This document shows positions 1-8,419 of a stretch of DNA of 64,000 nucleotides, piece by piece (the first letter of the stretch is position 1; each line of letters starts with the position of its first letter). Below the pieces are notes generated by a model. The model did no database searches, was not told the DNA's origin, and saw only the letters and a program-made list of their open reading frames with translations. A program made the position numbers and the translations under genes. Source of the DNA: [Clostridium] hylemonae DSM 15053 (lineage in GTDB: Bacteria > Bacillota > Clostridia > Lachnospirales > Lachnospiraceae); NCBI RefSeq assembly GCF_008281175.1, contig NZ_CP036524.1:1798001-1862000 (forward strand), written 5' to 3'.

Positions 1-431
1 TCACCATACATAATATACCGGAAGGTATATCAAGTGGTGCCGTGTTTGCAGGGCTGCTCACAAATAATGCCAATGTAACAGTTGCGGGGGCGTTTGCCCT
101 GTCCATCGGTATCGCGATCCAGAACCTGCCTGAAGGCTTTATCGTATCCCTGCCGATTCGGAGTGAGGGAAACGGAAGAGGAAAGGCGTTCCTCTATGGA
201 ACCTTATCCGGCGTCGTGGAGCCGATCGCGGGAGGGATCACGGTCCTTCTGGCCGCTTACATCACGCCGATACTGCCGTATCTGCTGGCGTTCGCAGCCG
301 GCGCCATGATATATGTTGTTGTGGAGGAATTGATCCCTGAGTCTGCGGAAGGGAGCCACAGCAATATCGGCACAGTAGGTTTTGCGTTGGGTTTCGTCCT
401 GATGATGGTGCTGGATGTCGCATTGGGATAG
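1..431 (+). CDS. ZIP-family metal (zinc) transporter, 3' part
   Basis: This is the C-terminal half of a ZIP/GufA-type divalent metal transporter; the 5' end lies outside the window. The open frame already runs from base 3, where it reads HNIPEG. That is the metal-site motif of ZIP transmembrane helix 4. It is followed by IQNLPEG, the matching helix 5 motif that completes the binuclear site, and by three more hydrophobic helices ending in MMVLDVALG. ZIP proteins move zinc, iron or manganese into the cytoplasm across the inner membrane. The family is clear from the paired motifs; the metal is not. The first in-frame Met (base 42) is internal to the helix region and is not the real start. Confidence 0.9.
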   Translation, partial: TIHNIPEGISSGAVFAGLLTNNANVTVAGAFALSIGIAIQNLPEGFIVSLPIRSEGNGRGKAFLYGTLSGVVEPIAGGITVLLAAYITPILPYLLAFAAGAMIYVVVEELIPESAEGSHSNIGTVGFALGFVLMMVLDVALG

Positions 432-488
432 TGTTCCGGTGATATGAAGGCGTGTGAATGTGTTATTTTTGGGAAGGGAAAAGAGAAA

Positions 489-968
489 ATGAATATTACG
501 ATTCTTGCCGTAGGTAAAGTAAAAGAGTCATTTTACCGACAGGCGGTAGAAGAATTCAAAAAGCGGCTGAGCCGCTACTGCAGGCTGCAGATCGTTGAGG
601 TACAGGACGAGAAGACGCCGGACAATGCCGGGGATGCGCTGGAGCGCCAGATCAAGGCAAAGGAGGCCGCGCGGTTGCAGAAGTATATAAAGGACACGGA
701 TTATGTGGTAACGCTGGAGATCGAGGGACAGCAGCCGGATTCTGTCGCGCTGGCGGACAAACTTCAAAGACTCGGCGTTGACGGGACGAGCAGTATTGTA
801 TTTGCCATAGGAGGTTCTCTCGGTCTCCATGAAGATATTACAAAGCGTTCAAATTACAGGCTCAGCTTTTCCAACATGACATTTCCGCACCAGATGATGC
901 GGGTGATTCTGCTGGAGCAGATATACCGGAGTTACCGGATCATAAATGGGGAACCGTATCACAAATAA
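489..968 (+). CDS. rlmH: 23S rRNA (pseudouridine-1915-N3)-methyltransferase RlmH
   Basis: RlmH is a small SPOUT-fold methyltransferase that N3-methylates pseudouridine 1915 in helix 69 of 23S rRNA on the assembled 70S ribosome. The product is 159 residues, the normal size. It starts MNITILAVGKVKESF, carries the SAM-knot segment FAIGGSLGLHEDI, and ends in the family signature EPYHK. I chose the ATG at 489 because it follows a GGGAAGGGAAAAGAG ribosome-binding stretch and matches the conserved N-terminus; an upstream in-frame ATG at 444 would add 15 unrelated residues. The 3' end overlaps the convergent AraC gene by 29 bases. Confidence 0.96.
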   Translation: MNITILAVGKVKESFYRQAVEEFKKRLSRYCRLQIVEVQDEKTPDNAGDALERQIKAKEAARLQKYIKDTDYVVTLEIEGQQPDSVALADKLQRLGVDGTSSIVFAIGGSLGLHEDITKRSNYRLSFSNMTFPHQMMRVILLEQIYRSYRIINGEPYHK

Positions 969-1941
969 GTGTTTCCGACTTTCTGATCGGTCTGATATAC
1001 TTCCAGAATTTCTCCGGGTTGTGATAAAAATAGATTATTCTGCCGGGAGAAGTATCATAGCAGTAACCTGTGCCTTCAAAGTCGAAGTCTGCCATTGCCT
1101 TCTCCACTTTTTCTTCTACGCTGCGGTTTTCCTGTTCATAATCAAAAGGCCCGTGTTCAAAGACGATATATTCAGCTTCGGGGATATCGATCATAAGCAT
1201 CTGCGCAGGCACTTCACCTTTATGATCAGCCGGAAGCCGCGCTCCATAACATTCGGTCCGCAAAATTCCCCAATCGCAGAGCCTGCCGTCCGGGTCGTTG
1301 ATGTATGCCATCACCTGTCCGTTTCCGCTGTTGGAATCGCTCCCGCCGTCGTCATCCAATTTGCCCTTGATGCTGTCGAGCAGACCGCAGATCGTTTCGA
1401 TGTCCTGCCCCGGAATCTGATTCTGTTTCTGCCAGAAATCCCAATATCCATTGCTTTCATAGTTTTTGATGTGCAGAAATTTGTGTGCTGGAATCGTTAC
1501 GAAATAAATTTTGACATCATCTGTAGATTTTATCATGCCAATCTCTCCTAATCCTAAAAAGTAACGGTCAAAAGGATTTATTTTTGTGCGAAGTACGACA
1601 GGCTTTGGATTCTTCCGGTATTCGCTTGGCGTTACCCCATATGTTCCTTTAAAAGCTCTTGTAAAAGCTTCATGTGAAGAAAAACCATAGTCAAAAGCAA
1701 TATCCAGAATACTTTTTTCGCTGTCCCGGATCTCTTTCAGCGCAAAGGCCAGTTTTCTCAGTCTAAGATAGTCTCTGAACTGGATTCCCAAAATCTCTTT
1801 GAATTTCCTCGTTGTATAGAATTCGGAATAACCGAGTCTGCGGGAAAGAAAGCGAAGTGTTAAGTCCTCGCCGTTATAATTCTTAATGCAGCTGTCGATC
1901 TCATCAACGATCATCTGAATTTGTTTCTGCCATTCGTACAT
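940..1941 (-). CDS. AraC-family regulator with C-terminal effector-binding domain
   Basis: This 333-residue protein is predicted to be a cytoplasmic transcription regulator. Residues about 8-105 hold two helix-turn-helix motifs of the AraC/XylS type (LTLRFLSRRLGYSEFY and ILDIAFDYGFSSHEAF, then YGVTPSEYRK). The remaining part, with segments such as YFVTIPAHKFLHI and AEYIVFEHGPFDYE, resembles the GyrI-like effector-binding domain found in Rob- and BmrR-type multidrug sensors. The start is preceded by GGGGGAACAGACGA on the coding strand. The ligand is unknown. The nearest candidate target is the diverging ABC module beginning near 2.2 kb, but nothing in the sequence proves that link. Confidence 0.85.
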   Translation of the reverse strand: MYEWQKQIQMIVDEIDSCIKNYNGEDLTLRFLSRRLGYSEFYTTRKFKEILGIQFRDYLRLRKLAFALKEIRDSEKSILDIAFDYGFSSHEAFTRAFKGTYGVTPSEYRKNPKPVVLRTKINPFDRYFLGLGEIGMIKSTDDVKIYFVTIPAHKFLHIKNYESNGYWDFWQKQNQIPGQDIETICGLLDSIKGKLDDDGGSDSNSGNGQVMAYINDPDGRLCDWGILRTECYGARLPADHKGEVPAQMLMIDIPEAEYIVFEHGPFDYEQENRSVEEKVEKAMADFDFEGTGYCYDTSPGRIIYFYHNPEKFWKYIRPIRKSETLICDTVPHL

Positions 1942-2152
1942 TCGTCTGTTCCCCCGTTTCTACCGTTCTTCCCTTATTATAAATAAAGACAGAGAGTGCC
2001 GCTTGATCTTACTTGCTGTAATTATTTTACCGAATCCCGTGGTCATGTGTCCGGACGCCAGAATGATTATACCACGCGGCCGGAACTTCACGGATAATAT
2101 TTTAATGCTGCGCCATCGGAATTTTTTCGCGATTTAAGGATTTTTTAATAAT

Positions 2153-2181
2153 CTGTCCGTTATACTGTTCACAACGGACAG
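2153..2181 (+). promoter_or_regulatory. Perfect 9-bp inverted repeat over the ABC-module promoter
   Basis: CTGTCCGTT (2153-2161) and AACGGACAG (2173-2181) form a perfect inverted repeat with an 11-nt spacer. The spacer contains most of TATACT (2161-2166), a good -10 hexamer, while no convincing -35 is seen. The repeat is therefore well placed as an operator for the downstream response regulator or another regulator, and could also fold as an mRNA hairpin. The repeat is seen directly; the function is inferred. Confidence 0.55.
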
Positions 2182-2232
2182 GGGCAGAAAATGGAGACAG
2201 CTGCTGTTCCACAAAAGGAAAGGAAACTTGTT

Positions 2233-4614
2233 ATGATACGAAACATATTAAAAAAAGATATGAGGCGGAGAAAAAGCGTGAATATAATTCTTTTTCTTTT
2301 CATCACTATGGCAACTGTATTTCTGGCCAGCAGTGTCAATAATATCCTCGTCGTAACCTCTTCTGTAGAGTATTATATGGATTATGCCAATGTGCCTGAT
2401 GTCAACCTCATTGTAATTGGTGACAGCGAGAGGACAGAGATTGAAAGCTGGATCAAAAAGAACGGACCAGGCGTAAAAGAATACGATTACAATACGCTGA
2501 TGGCTCTCATTAATAAAAATATCACCGTAGAAAAAGACGGGAAGGACGGACCGCTCGACTCCGGCGGAGGCGGAATGTATCTTGGTACGACAGACGCCGG
2601 ATACTGCAGAGTGTATGACCGAAACGGAGCGCCTTTTGTATTGAACGACAATGAGGCGGCGGTAAGCAAATCCATTATGGAGAGGAACGGCCTCAAGGAA
2701 GGAGATACGGTAACAGTACGTCTGGGAGATGAAAACAGAGAATATCGGATCAAGGCAGAGACAAAAGATGCCGCGTTTGGAAACGAGATGGTTGGAATGA
2801 GCAGGATTCTCGTAAACGAGGATGAGTACGCACATTTTACCGATAAGAATGACAGTGATATATTCGGCTTATATTATGTAGATACGGATAAGGTAAATCC
2901 ATTCATCAAGGAACTGAACGATCAGAACTTTGGTACAGTCATCAATGCCATAACAAAAGATACATACTCCCTCGTATATTCTTTTGATATGATCATGGCG
3001 GCGCTGCTGATCCTGATCGGAATCTGTCTCATACTGGTAGCGCTTCTGCTTCTGCGGTTCACACTTGTATTTACGATCGAGGAGGATTACAGGGAAATCG
3101 GCATTATGAAGGCAATCGGTATGAAAGAATCTGCCATTCAGAAAATTTATCTGGCAAAATATTTTGTGCTCGTGTGCGCCGGGGCTCTGACCGGATTTGC
3201 GGCAAGTGTTCCGGTGAGCAGGCAGATGGTGGCCGGGGTAAGTAATAACATGATCATGGAAGACAGCAGCGCAAATCTGGGCGTCAACATTGTGTGCACA
3301 CTTTCGGTCGTGTTCTTTGTACTGCTTTTCTGTTATAAATGTACGAGCAGAGTAAATAAGATATCAGCCATAGCAGCCATACGGGGCGGACATACAGGCG
3401 AAAATTACAAAAGGAAAAGAGGACTTACCCTGCATCTTCGGAAAAAACTGCCTGTGCCGGTTTATCTGGGCCTGAATGATATATGCAGACAAACCAGAAG
3501 ATACCTCATACTCATGATCGCTTTCTGTCTCAGCTTTATTTTGATAACAATTCCCCTAAATACGCTCAATACGATGCGAAGCCGGGAGATGGCGGCTAAG
3601 TTCGCTATTGATCCGGACAGCGCCGTGTATGTAGGCGGCATCGAGCGTCCGGGAGAGAGCAGTTACAAGACGGGACGGGAACTTGAAAAAGGGATGAAGC
3701 GTGTGGAGGAGGAGCTGGCAGAGAAAGGATATGATGCATCCCTCACCGGACTTCCGATCTACTTTTTTTCCTACGGGGAACCCGGAAAAAAGGGGCGGAA
3801 TAAAATCATGACGGTCCAGACGCTTGGAGAGAACAATAAGTATATGACATATATAGACGGAGAGGCGCCTGTACTGCAAAACGAGATCGCTTTTTCTCAA
3901 AAAATAATGGAGGAGAATGGCTGGGAGATCGGAGACAAGGTGGAGACTGAGATCGGTGGTGAGAAGTTCAGCTTTCTCATTACAGGAACGTATTCTGATT
4001 ACATGCAGCTTGGAAGGAGCGCCCGGTTAAATCCGGGTACAGACCTTAGAGACGAGGCAATGTTCGGCTGGTGGAATATCATGGTGGATATGGAGACGGA
4101 CAACTCACAGGCCAAGACGGCTGAGATACTTGAAAAAGAACTGCCCGGTTACGACTGGTCAACTGCCCAGGAAGCTGTTGACAGCAATGTAGGAGGAATA
4201 CAGGATTCACTTCACGATCTGGTAATGCCGATGACAGCCATGCTCTGTGGTGTGATCATGCTGATCACCCTGCTGATGGAACGGCTTTTCATCGTGAGGG
4301 AAAAAGGCGAGATCGCCATGATGAAAAGTACGGGATTCAGAAATGGAAGCATAAGATCGTGGCAGGTGCTCCGCATGACAGGCGTCGCGCTCGTCTCCAT
4401 GGCAGCTGCAGTTCCGCTCTCTCTCGCCAGCAACCAGTGGGTGCTGAAGCCTATATTTGCGGTCATGGGCGCTGATGTGGATATACAGGTCGTGCCATGG
4501 CAGATATACGGCGTATATCCGGGTATACTTCTGGCGGGAATAATAGCCGCGTCTTATCTGGCGGCAAGGAAGATCAAAAAAATAGATATCAGGGAATTAA
4601 ATAACCTGGAATAG
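2233..4614 (+). CDS. ABC transporter permease, tandem FtsX/MacB type
   Basis: This 793-residue integral membrane protein has duplicated FtsX architecture. The first half has an N-terminal helix (residues about 15-40), an extracellular domain of roughly 200 residues, then three helices (about 255-390). The second half repeats the plan, with a helix at YLILMIAFCLSFILI, another large ectodomain, and three C-terminal helices. Such permeases pair with a MacB/BceA-like ATPase to expel or detach peptides, or to drive envelope proteins mechanically, rather than to import solutes. The start at 2233 follows AAAGGAAAGGAAAC; an ATG at 2191 in frame would add 14 residues. It is followed 12 bases later by its ATPase gene and then by a two-component system. 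Confidence 0.85.
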   Translation: MIRNILKKDMRRRKSVNIILFLFITMATVFLASSVNNILVVTSSVEYYMDYANVPDVNLIVIGDSERTEIESWIKKNGPGVKEYDYNTLMALINKNITVEKDGKDGPLDSGGGGMYLGTTDAGYCRVYDRNGAPFVLNDNEAAVSKSIMERNGLKEGDTVTVRLGDENREYRIKAETKDAAFGNEMVGMSRILVNEDEYAHFTDKNDSDIFGLYYVDTDKVNPFIKELNDQNFGTVINAITKDTYSLVYSFDMIMAALLILIGICLILVALLLLRFTLVFTIEEDYREIGIMKAIGMKESAIQKIYLAKYFVLVCAGALTGFAASVPVSRQMVAGVSNNMIMEDSSANLGVNIVCTLSVVFFVLLFCYKCTSRVNKISAIAAIRGGHTGENYKRKRGLTLHLRKKLPVPVYLGLNDICRQTRRYLILMIAFCLSFILITIPLNTLNTMRSREMAAKFAIDPDSAVYVGGIERPGESSYKTGRELEKGMKRVEEELAEKGYDASLTGLPIYFFSYGEPGKKGRNKIMTVQTLGENNKYMTYIDGEAPVLQNEIAFSQKIMEENGWEIGDKVETEIGGEKFSFLITGTYSDYMQLGRSARLNPGTDLRDEAMFGWWNIMVDMETDNSQAKTAEILEKELPGYDWSTAQEAVDSNVGGIQDSLHDLVMPMTAMLCGVIMLITLLMERLFIVREKGEIAMMKSTGFRNGSIRSWQVLRMTGVALVSMAAAVPLSLASNQWVLKPIFAVMGADVDIQVVPWQIYGVYPGILLAGIIAASYLAARKIKKIDIRELNNLE

Positions 4615-4626
4615 GAGGAAAGTAAT

Positions 4627-5397
4627 ATGAGAGCCTTGAATGTCAGAAATCTGTGTAAAACATATATAAATAACAAACGTCAGATCAACGTGCTCAGGAA
4701 CGTTGATCTGGAGATAGAGGAAGGTGAGATGGTAGGGATCATGGGCCCCTCCGGATCGGGCAAGACGACGCTGCTTTATACTGTGAGCGGAATGGACAGT
4801 GCCACTGCCGGAAACGTAGAGTTCTTCGGCCGGAATATGTCCGGCCTGACGGCGGGCGAGATGAGCGATCTAAGGCTTACAGAGATGGGATTTGTGTTCC
4901 AGCAGATGTATATGCTGAAAAATCTCTCCATATATGATAATATTATCCTGCCGGCATGCCAGTCGCCGGAAGGAAGAAGCAGAGAGGGCAGAGAGCGCAT
5001 CAACGACCGCGCGAAAGTATTGATGCACAAGCTTGGCATCAGTGAGATCGCCGGCAATGATATCAATGAGGTATCGGGCGGACAGCTTCAGAGGGCCTGC
5101 ATCTGCCGGAGCCTTATAAACTGTCCGAAGATCATTTTTGCCGATGAACCTACCGGCTCGCTGAATAAACAGAATTCTATAGAAGTGATGGAGGAGCTGA
5201 ACCACATCCACGCGGAAGGAACGAGTATTCTGCTCGTGACGCACGACATGAAGGTGGCGTCCAGATGCAGCAGGGTTCTGTATATTGAAGATGGAAATAT
5301 AAGGGATGAGATCGCGCTCGGCGGATGGAAGGAAACAGAAGATCCCAGACAAAGAGAACGAGTTTTGAATGACTGGCTGATCAAATTAGGATGGTAA
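4627..5397 (+). CDS. ABC transporter ATP-binding protein (MacB/BceA-like)
   Basis: This is the 256-residue cytoplasmic ATPase partner of the preceding permease. Walker A is GPSGSGKTT (residues about 39-47), the signature is VSGGQLQRA, Walker B is KIIFADEPTGSL, and the H-loop is LVTHD. The TGSLNKQNSIEVMEEL stretch after Walker B is typical of the MacB/LolD/BceA subfamily, which works with FtsX-type permeases. The C-terminus carries about 30 extra residues beyond the usual 225. AGGAGG lies eight bases upstream of the start. The gene sits between permease and response regulator in one operon. Confidence 0.93.
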   Translation: MRALNVRNLCKTYINNKRQINVLRNVDLEIEEGEMVGIMGPSGSGKTTLLYTVSGMDSATAGNVEFFGRNMSGLTAGEMSDLRLTEMGFVFQQMYMLKNLSIYDNIILPACQSPEGRSREGRERINDRAKVLMHKLGISEIAGNDINEVSGGQLQRACICRSLINCPKIIFADEPTGSLNKQNSIEVMEELNHIHAEGTSILLVTHDMKVASRCSRVLYIEDGNIRDEIALGGWKETEDPRQRERVLNDWLIKLGW

Positions 5398-5404
5398 TTG
5401 ATGG

Positions 5405-6082
5405 ATGTACGATATATTACTTGTTGAAGATAATGAAGAACTGGCCGGGCTGCTGCGGGACTTTCTCGTGGACAGAGGCTACAGTGTGCTGCGTGCCGCC
5501 CGAGGGGATGATGCCGTCCGGTATGCAGAAAGAGGAGAGGTACGCCTGGTGCTTCTGGATATCATGCTTCCGGGTATGGACGGTTTTGCCGTGTGCAGGC
5601 AGATACGTAAGAGTCAGAACGTACCTGTTCTCATCATGAGCGCAAAATCGGGAAAGCAGAATAAGCTTACAGGTTATGAACTCGGGGCGGATGATTATAT
5701 GGAGAAGCCTGTGGACCCTGAGATTCTAAGTGCGAAAGTGAATGCGCTGCTTAAGCGTTCCGGCAGAGCACAGGAGGAAATGCTGCTCGTATCGGGGGAG
5801 ATCACGCTCAACCGCAAGGCACGGACCGTGAATCTCAGGGGAAAGCCTCTGGAACTGAATGTGAAGGAGTATGAGCTGCTCCTTCTGTTTGTCCGCAATC
5901 CGGGGAAAACACTCCGTAAAGAGTATATTTTTGGAAATGTATGGGGGACAGACAGTTTCAGTGAAAGTCAGACGCTGACTGTACACATCAAGATGCTGCG
6001 CGCGAAGATCGAAGAAAACCCGAGGGAACCGAAGCGGATTCTGACAGTCTGGGGAGTAGGTTACAGATATGAGGAAATTTAA
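5405..6082 (+). CDS. OmpR/PhoB-family response regulator
   Basis: This is a 225-residue two-domain response regulator. The receiver domain (residues 1-115) has the acidic pocket E8-D9, the phospho-acceptor D52 in LVLLDIMLPGMDG, and the conserved Lys in DDYMEKPVD. The C-terminal winged helix (about 127-225) ends in RILTVWGVGYRYEE, the OmpR-family hallmark. The gene starts seven bases after the ABC ATPase and its stop overlaps the sensor-kinase gene by 14 bases, so the two are translationally coupled. The likely target is its own ABC operon through the inverted repeat at 2153-2181; this is inference. Confidence 0.93.
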   Translation: MYDILLVEDNEELAGLLRDFLVDRGYSVLRAARGDDAVRYAERGEVRLVLLDIMLPGMDGFAVCRQIRKSQNVPVLIMSAKSGKQNKLTGYELGADDYMEKPVDPEILSAKVNALLKRSGRAQEEMLLVSGEITLNRKARTVNLRGKPLELNVKEYELLLLFVRNPGKTLRKEYIFGNVWGTDSFSESQTLTVHIKMLRAKIEENPREPKRILTVWGVGYRYEEI

Positions 6083-7343
6083 TACAGTCATTGCGGCAGC
6101 AGTCCTTTTTTATCTTCTGACGGCCGCTGCGGCAGGATACGGAATACACAACGCGGCCACGGTACAGGAACAGGTCCATAAAATAGAGATCAACAGGATA
6201 TACAGCAGTCTGCGGGATGGAGTCCCGCAGGAGAACATAGACCTGTCCGAATTTCGGTATGTGAAAGGAATCTCTTATCTTCCGGCCGGACAGATGGAGG
6301 AAGAAGACATGGCTGCGGCATTCTATGAAGAGAAAAATCATCTGGGCAGCCAGGTCATACCTGTATTCACAGACGGAAGCCTGGAAGGCTTATGGAGGTT
6401 CGACTACGAAAAACCGGTATTCCAGGCGGAGAATATTCTTTTGATTACGGAAGTATGTCTTGGGATCATGGGGGCGGTCCTTATTTCTGTATTGTGTTAT
6501 CTGAGATCACAGCTGATCGGGCCGTTTCTCCGTCTGAAAACGCTGCCGTACGAGCTGGCAAACGGACATCTGTCCGGGGAGGTGCCGGAAGAAAAGAGCC
6601 GGTTCTTCGGAGACTTCTTCTGGGGGATGAGCCAGTTGAAGGATACGCTGGCTCTGTCGAGGAAGAGACGGCTGGAGCTTGAGAAGGAGAAGAAGACAAT
6701 GCTGCTGTCTCTGTCCCATGATATAAAAACTCCGCTTCACGCGATCCGGCTGTACGGCAGAGCCCTGGAGGAGGATCTGTATCACGGAGAAGCACAGCGC
6801 AGACATGCCGCGCGGCAGATCGGTGAGAAGGCTTCGGAAATCGAGCGGCATGTAGAGGAAATCATGAGAAATTCCAGAGAAGATATTCTGGATATCCATG
6901 TGGACAACGGGGAATTTTATCAGGCAGAACTGGTCAAAAGGATACTGGATACTTATGAGGAGAAATGCAAGATCCGTATGGTGGATCTGGAGGTTGGCCC
7001 GTATGACGATCTGCTTCTGAAAGGGGATATGGAACGAACGCTGGAAGTGATCGGCAATCTGTTTGAAAACGCGTTCAAGTATGGAGACGGAAGAAGCATC
7101 ACACTTACCTTTTATGAGGAAGATTACTGTCATCTGGTCCGCGTGTACAGCAGCGGCAACCCGGTGACGGACAATGAGTTCAACCATATTTTTGAAAGCT
7201 TTTTCAGAGCCTCCAACAGCAGAGGCCTGGAGGGGAACGGGCTGGGTCTCTACATCTGCCGGGAGATCATGAGAAAGATGGACGGCGAAATATTCGCCCA
7301 GAAGGAGGAAGAAGGTATGGCGTTTGTTCTTGTATTCCGGTAA
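6069..7343 (+). CDS. Sensor histidine kinase of the first ABC/two-component module
   Basis: This is a 424-residue membrane kinase. An N-terminal helix (about 5-25) and a second helix (about 120-142, ILLITEVCLGIMGAVLISVLC) bracket an extracellular domain of about 95 residues. The H-box is LLSLSHDIKTPLHA (phosphorylated His). The ATPase domain has the N-box EVIGNLFENAFKYG and the G-box GNGLGLYICREIM. The real extracytoplasmic loop means it is not a classic BceS kinase, which has almost none, so it may sense a ligand directly. It overlaps the response-regulator gene and closes the operon; no terminator hairpin follows it. Confidence 0.92.
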   Translation: MRKFNTVIAAAVLFYLLTAAAAGYGIHNAATVQEQVHKIEINRIYSSLRDGVPQENIDLSEFRYVKGISYLPAGQMEEEDMAAAFYEEKNHLGSQVIPVFTDGSLEGLWRFDYEKPVFQAENILLITEVCLGIMGAVLISVLCYLRSQLIGPFLRLKTLPYELANGHLSGEVPEEKSRFFGDFFWGMSQLKDTLALSRKRRLELEKEKKTMLLSLSHDIKTPLHAIRLYGRALEEDLYHGEAQRRHAARQIGEKASEIERHVEEIMRNSREDILDIHVDNGEFYQAELVKRILDTYEEKCKIRMVDLEVGPYDDLLLKGDMERTLEVIGNLFENAFKYGDGRSITLTFYEEDYCHLVRVYSSGNPVTDNEFNHIFESFFRASNSRGLEGNGLGLYICREIMRKMDGEIFAQKEEEGMAFVLVFR

Positions 7344-7407
7344 GAGGGGGGCATTGATTCCATATATTGCATGTTGCACAGTCTTCTTTTTGTGTTAGGA
7401 TATAAAA

Positions 7408-7435
7408 CGTAACAAATATGTAACATATTTGTAAT
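7408..7435 (+). promoter_or_regulatory. WalR (YycF)-like box, three direct repeats
   Basis: The stretch reads CGTAAC-N5-TGTAAC-N5-TGTAAT, three 6-mers in 11-base phase. The last two match the published WalR/YycF consensus TGTWAH-N5-TGTWAH exactly. The same bases also form a perfect inverted repeat (ACAAATATG-taa-CATATTTGT, 7412-7432). A TATAAA at 7401-7406 could be a -10, which would put the box just downstream of it; a promoter overlapping the box is also possible. WalR controls cell-wall hydrolase genes, which fits the secreted protein that follows. Confidence 0.6.
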
Positions 7436-7463
7436 AAATATCTTGACCAGAAGGAGGAGGAAA

Positions 7464-8297
7464 ATGAAAAACAGAATTTTCATTACATTGGCTGCGGCAG
7501 CAGTCGCGACAAGTATGGCAGCGCCGGTTGTATCACAGGCTGCGGAAGGAAACGGGCCTGTCAGGAAAGGATACATAATCGCAGGGAACGGCAGTAGTGT
7601 CAGCGTGAACGAGATCACGAACGAAGAGCTCAAGCAGAAGCTTAACATAGAAGAGATCATAAACAAACTCTGTCCCGGCGGCACCGGAGGCGGACAGAAT
7701 AAGCCGGACAACAAGCCCGACAACAGACCGGACAACAACAAGCCGGACAACAACAAGCCGGACAACAACAAGCCGGATAACAACAAGCCGGACAACAACA
7801 AGCCGGATAACAACAAACCGGACACAAATGTTCCGGAGACGCCGGATAAACCGGGGACTCCCGAAAAACCGGAGACGCCGGATACACCGGACGGCCAGCC
7901 TGACCAGGGTGAAAACAGCGGCAAGTCATTTGCGGAGCAGGTAGCTGTGCTTGTCAACAAGGAGAGAGCAAAGGAAGGTCTCCCAGCGTTGAAGATGGAT
8001 GCTTCCGTATCAAAAGCCGCTTTCGTGCGCGCAAAAGAAACGGAGATCTCTTTTTCGCATACAAGACCTGACGGCAGAGGGTTTAACACTGCACTTACCG
8101 AACAGGGCGTAAAATTCCGGGGTGCCGGTGAGAATATCGCGTGGGGACAGAAGTCTCCGGAAGAAGTCATGAAAGGCTGGATGAACAGTCCGGGACACAG
8201 AGCGAATATAATGAATTCCAAATATACAACCATCGGAGTCGGATACTACCAGAACGCGAAGGGGACAAATTACTGGACGCAGCTGTTCACTTATTAA
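7464..8297 (+). CDS. Secreted CAP/SCP-domain protein with Pro-Asp-Asn repeats
   Basis: This 277-residue protein has a typical signal peptide (MKNRIFITLAAAAVATSMA, cut near SQAAEG). A low-complexity linker follows, with six PDNNK units and then Pro/Glu-rich sequence (about 75-150), which may span the cell wall. The C-terminal CAP (SCP/PR-1, YkwD-like) domain occupies about 155-277 and includes ALKMDASVSKAA, EISFSHTRPDGRGF, AGENIAWG, WMNSPGHRANIM and GVGYY. Bacterial CAP proteins are extracellular and often spore- or wall-associated; their activity is poorly defined. AAGGAGGAGG precedes the chosen ATG; a start at 7443 would break the signal peptide. A WalR-like box lies upstream and a strong hairpin downstream. 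Confidence 0.9.
   Translation: MKNRIFITLAAAAVATSMAAPVVSQAAEGNGPVRKGYIIAGNGSSVSVNEITNEELKQKLNIEEIINKLCPGGTGGGQNKPDNKPDNRPDNNKPDNNKPDNNKPDNNKPDNNKPDNNKPDTNVPETPDKPGTPEKPETPDTPDGQPDQGENSGKSFAEQVAVLVNKERAKEGLPALKMDASVSKAAFVRAKETEISFSHTRPDGRGFNTALTEQGVKFRGAGENIAWGQKSPEEVMKGWMNSPGHRANIMNSKYTTIGVGYYQNAKGTNYWTQLFTY
7728..7817 (+). repeat. Six tandem 15-bp coding repeats (PDNNK)
   Basis: Six in-frame copies of CCGGACAACAACAAG occur with only scattered C-to-T and G-to-A differences. They encode the PDNNK linker repeats of the CAP-domain protein. The near identity at DNA level suggests recent slippage expansion, so copy number is likely to vary between strains. Confidence 0.95.
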
Positions 8298-8319
8298 TGC
8301 ATATACGTATAGAGGAAAA

Positions 8320-8352
8320 GGGCCGGGAGATATCAGATGTATCTCCCGGCCC
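8320..8352. terminator. Bidirectional terminator hairpin
   Basis: GGGCCGGGAGATA (8320-8332) pairs perfectly with TATCTCCCGGCCC (8340-8352) around a 7-nt loop. On the minus strand the stem is followed by CTTTTCCTCT, so it should end the ferritin-like gene. The plus-strand 3' flank is not T-rich, so termination of the CAP gene is less certain. Confidence 0.75.
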
Positions 8353-8419
8353 TGCCTGTATGCCGGCCTGCGCCGCCTGCACGTACAGCTCAGATCGAAC
8401 AGGAAGAGCCAACATGATC

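Noticed and set aside
6507-7379. A 290-codon minus-strand frame
   Set aside because: It is antisense to the first sensor-kinase gene; His/Leu/Gln-rich without recognisable motifs.
7728-7817. Tandem 15-bp repeats resembling a CRISPR or satellite array
   Set aside because: The units are contiguous without spacers and lie in frame inside the CAP-domain gene, encoding PDNNK.
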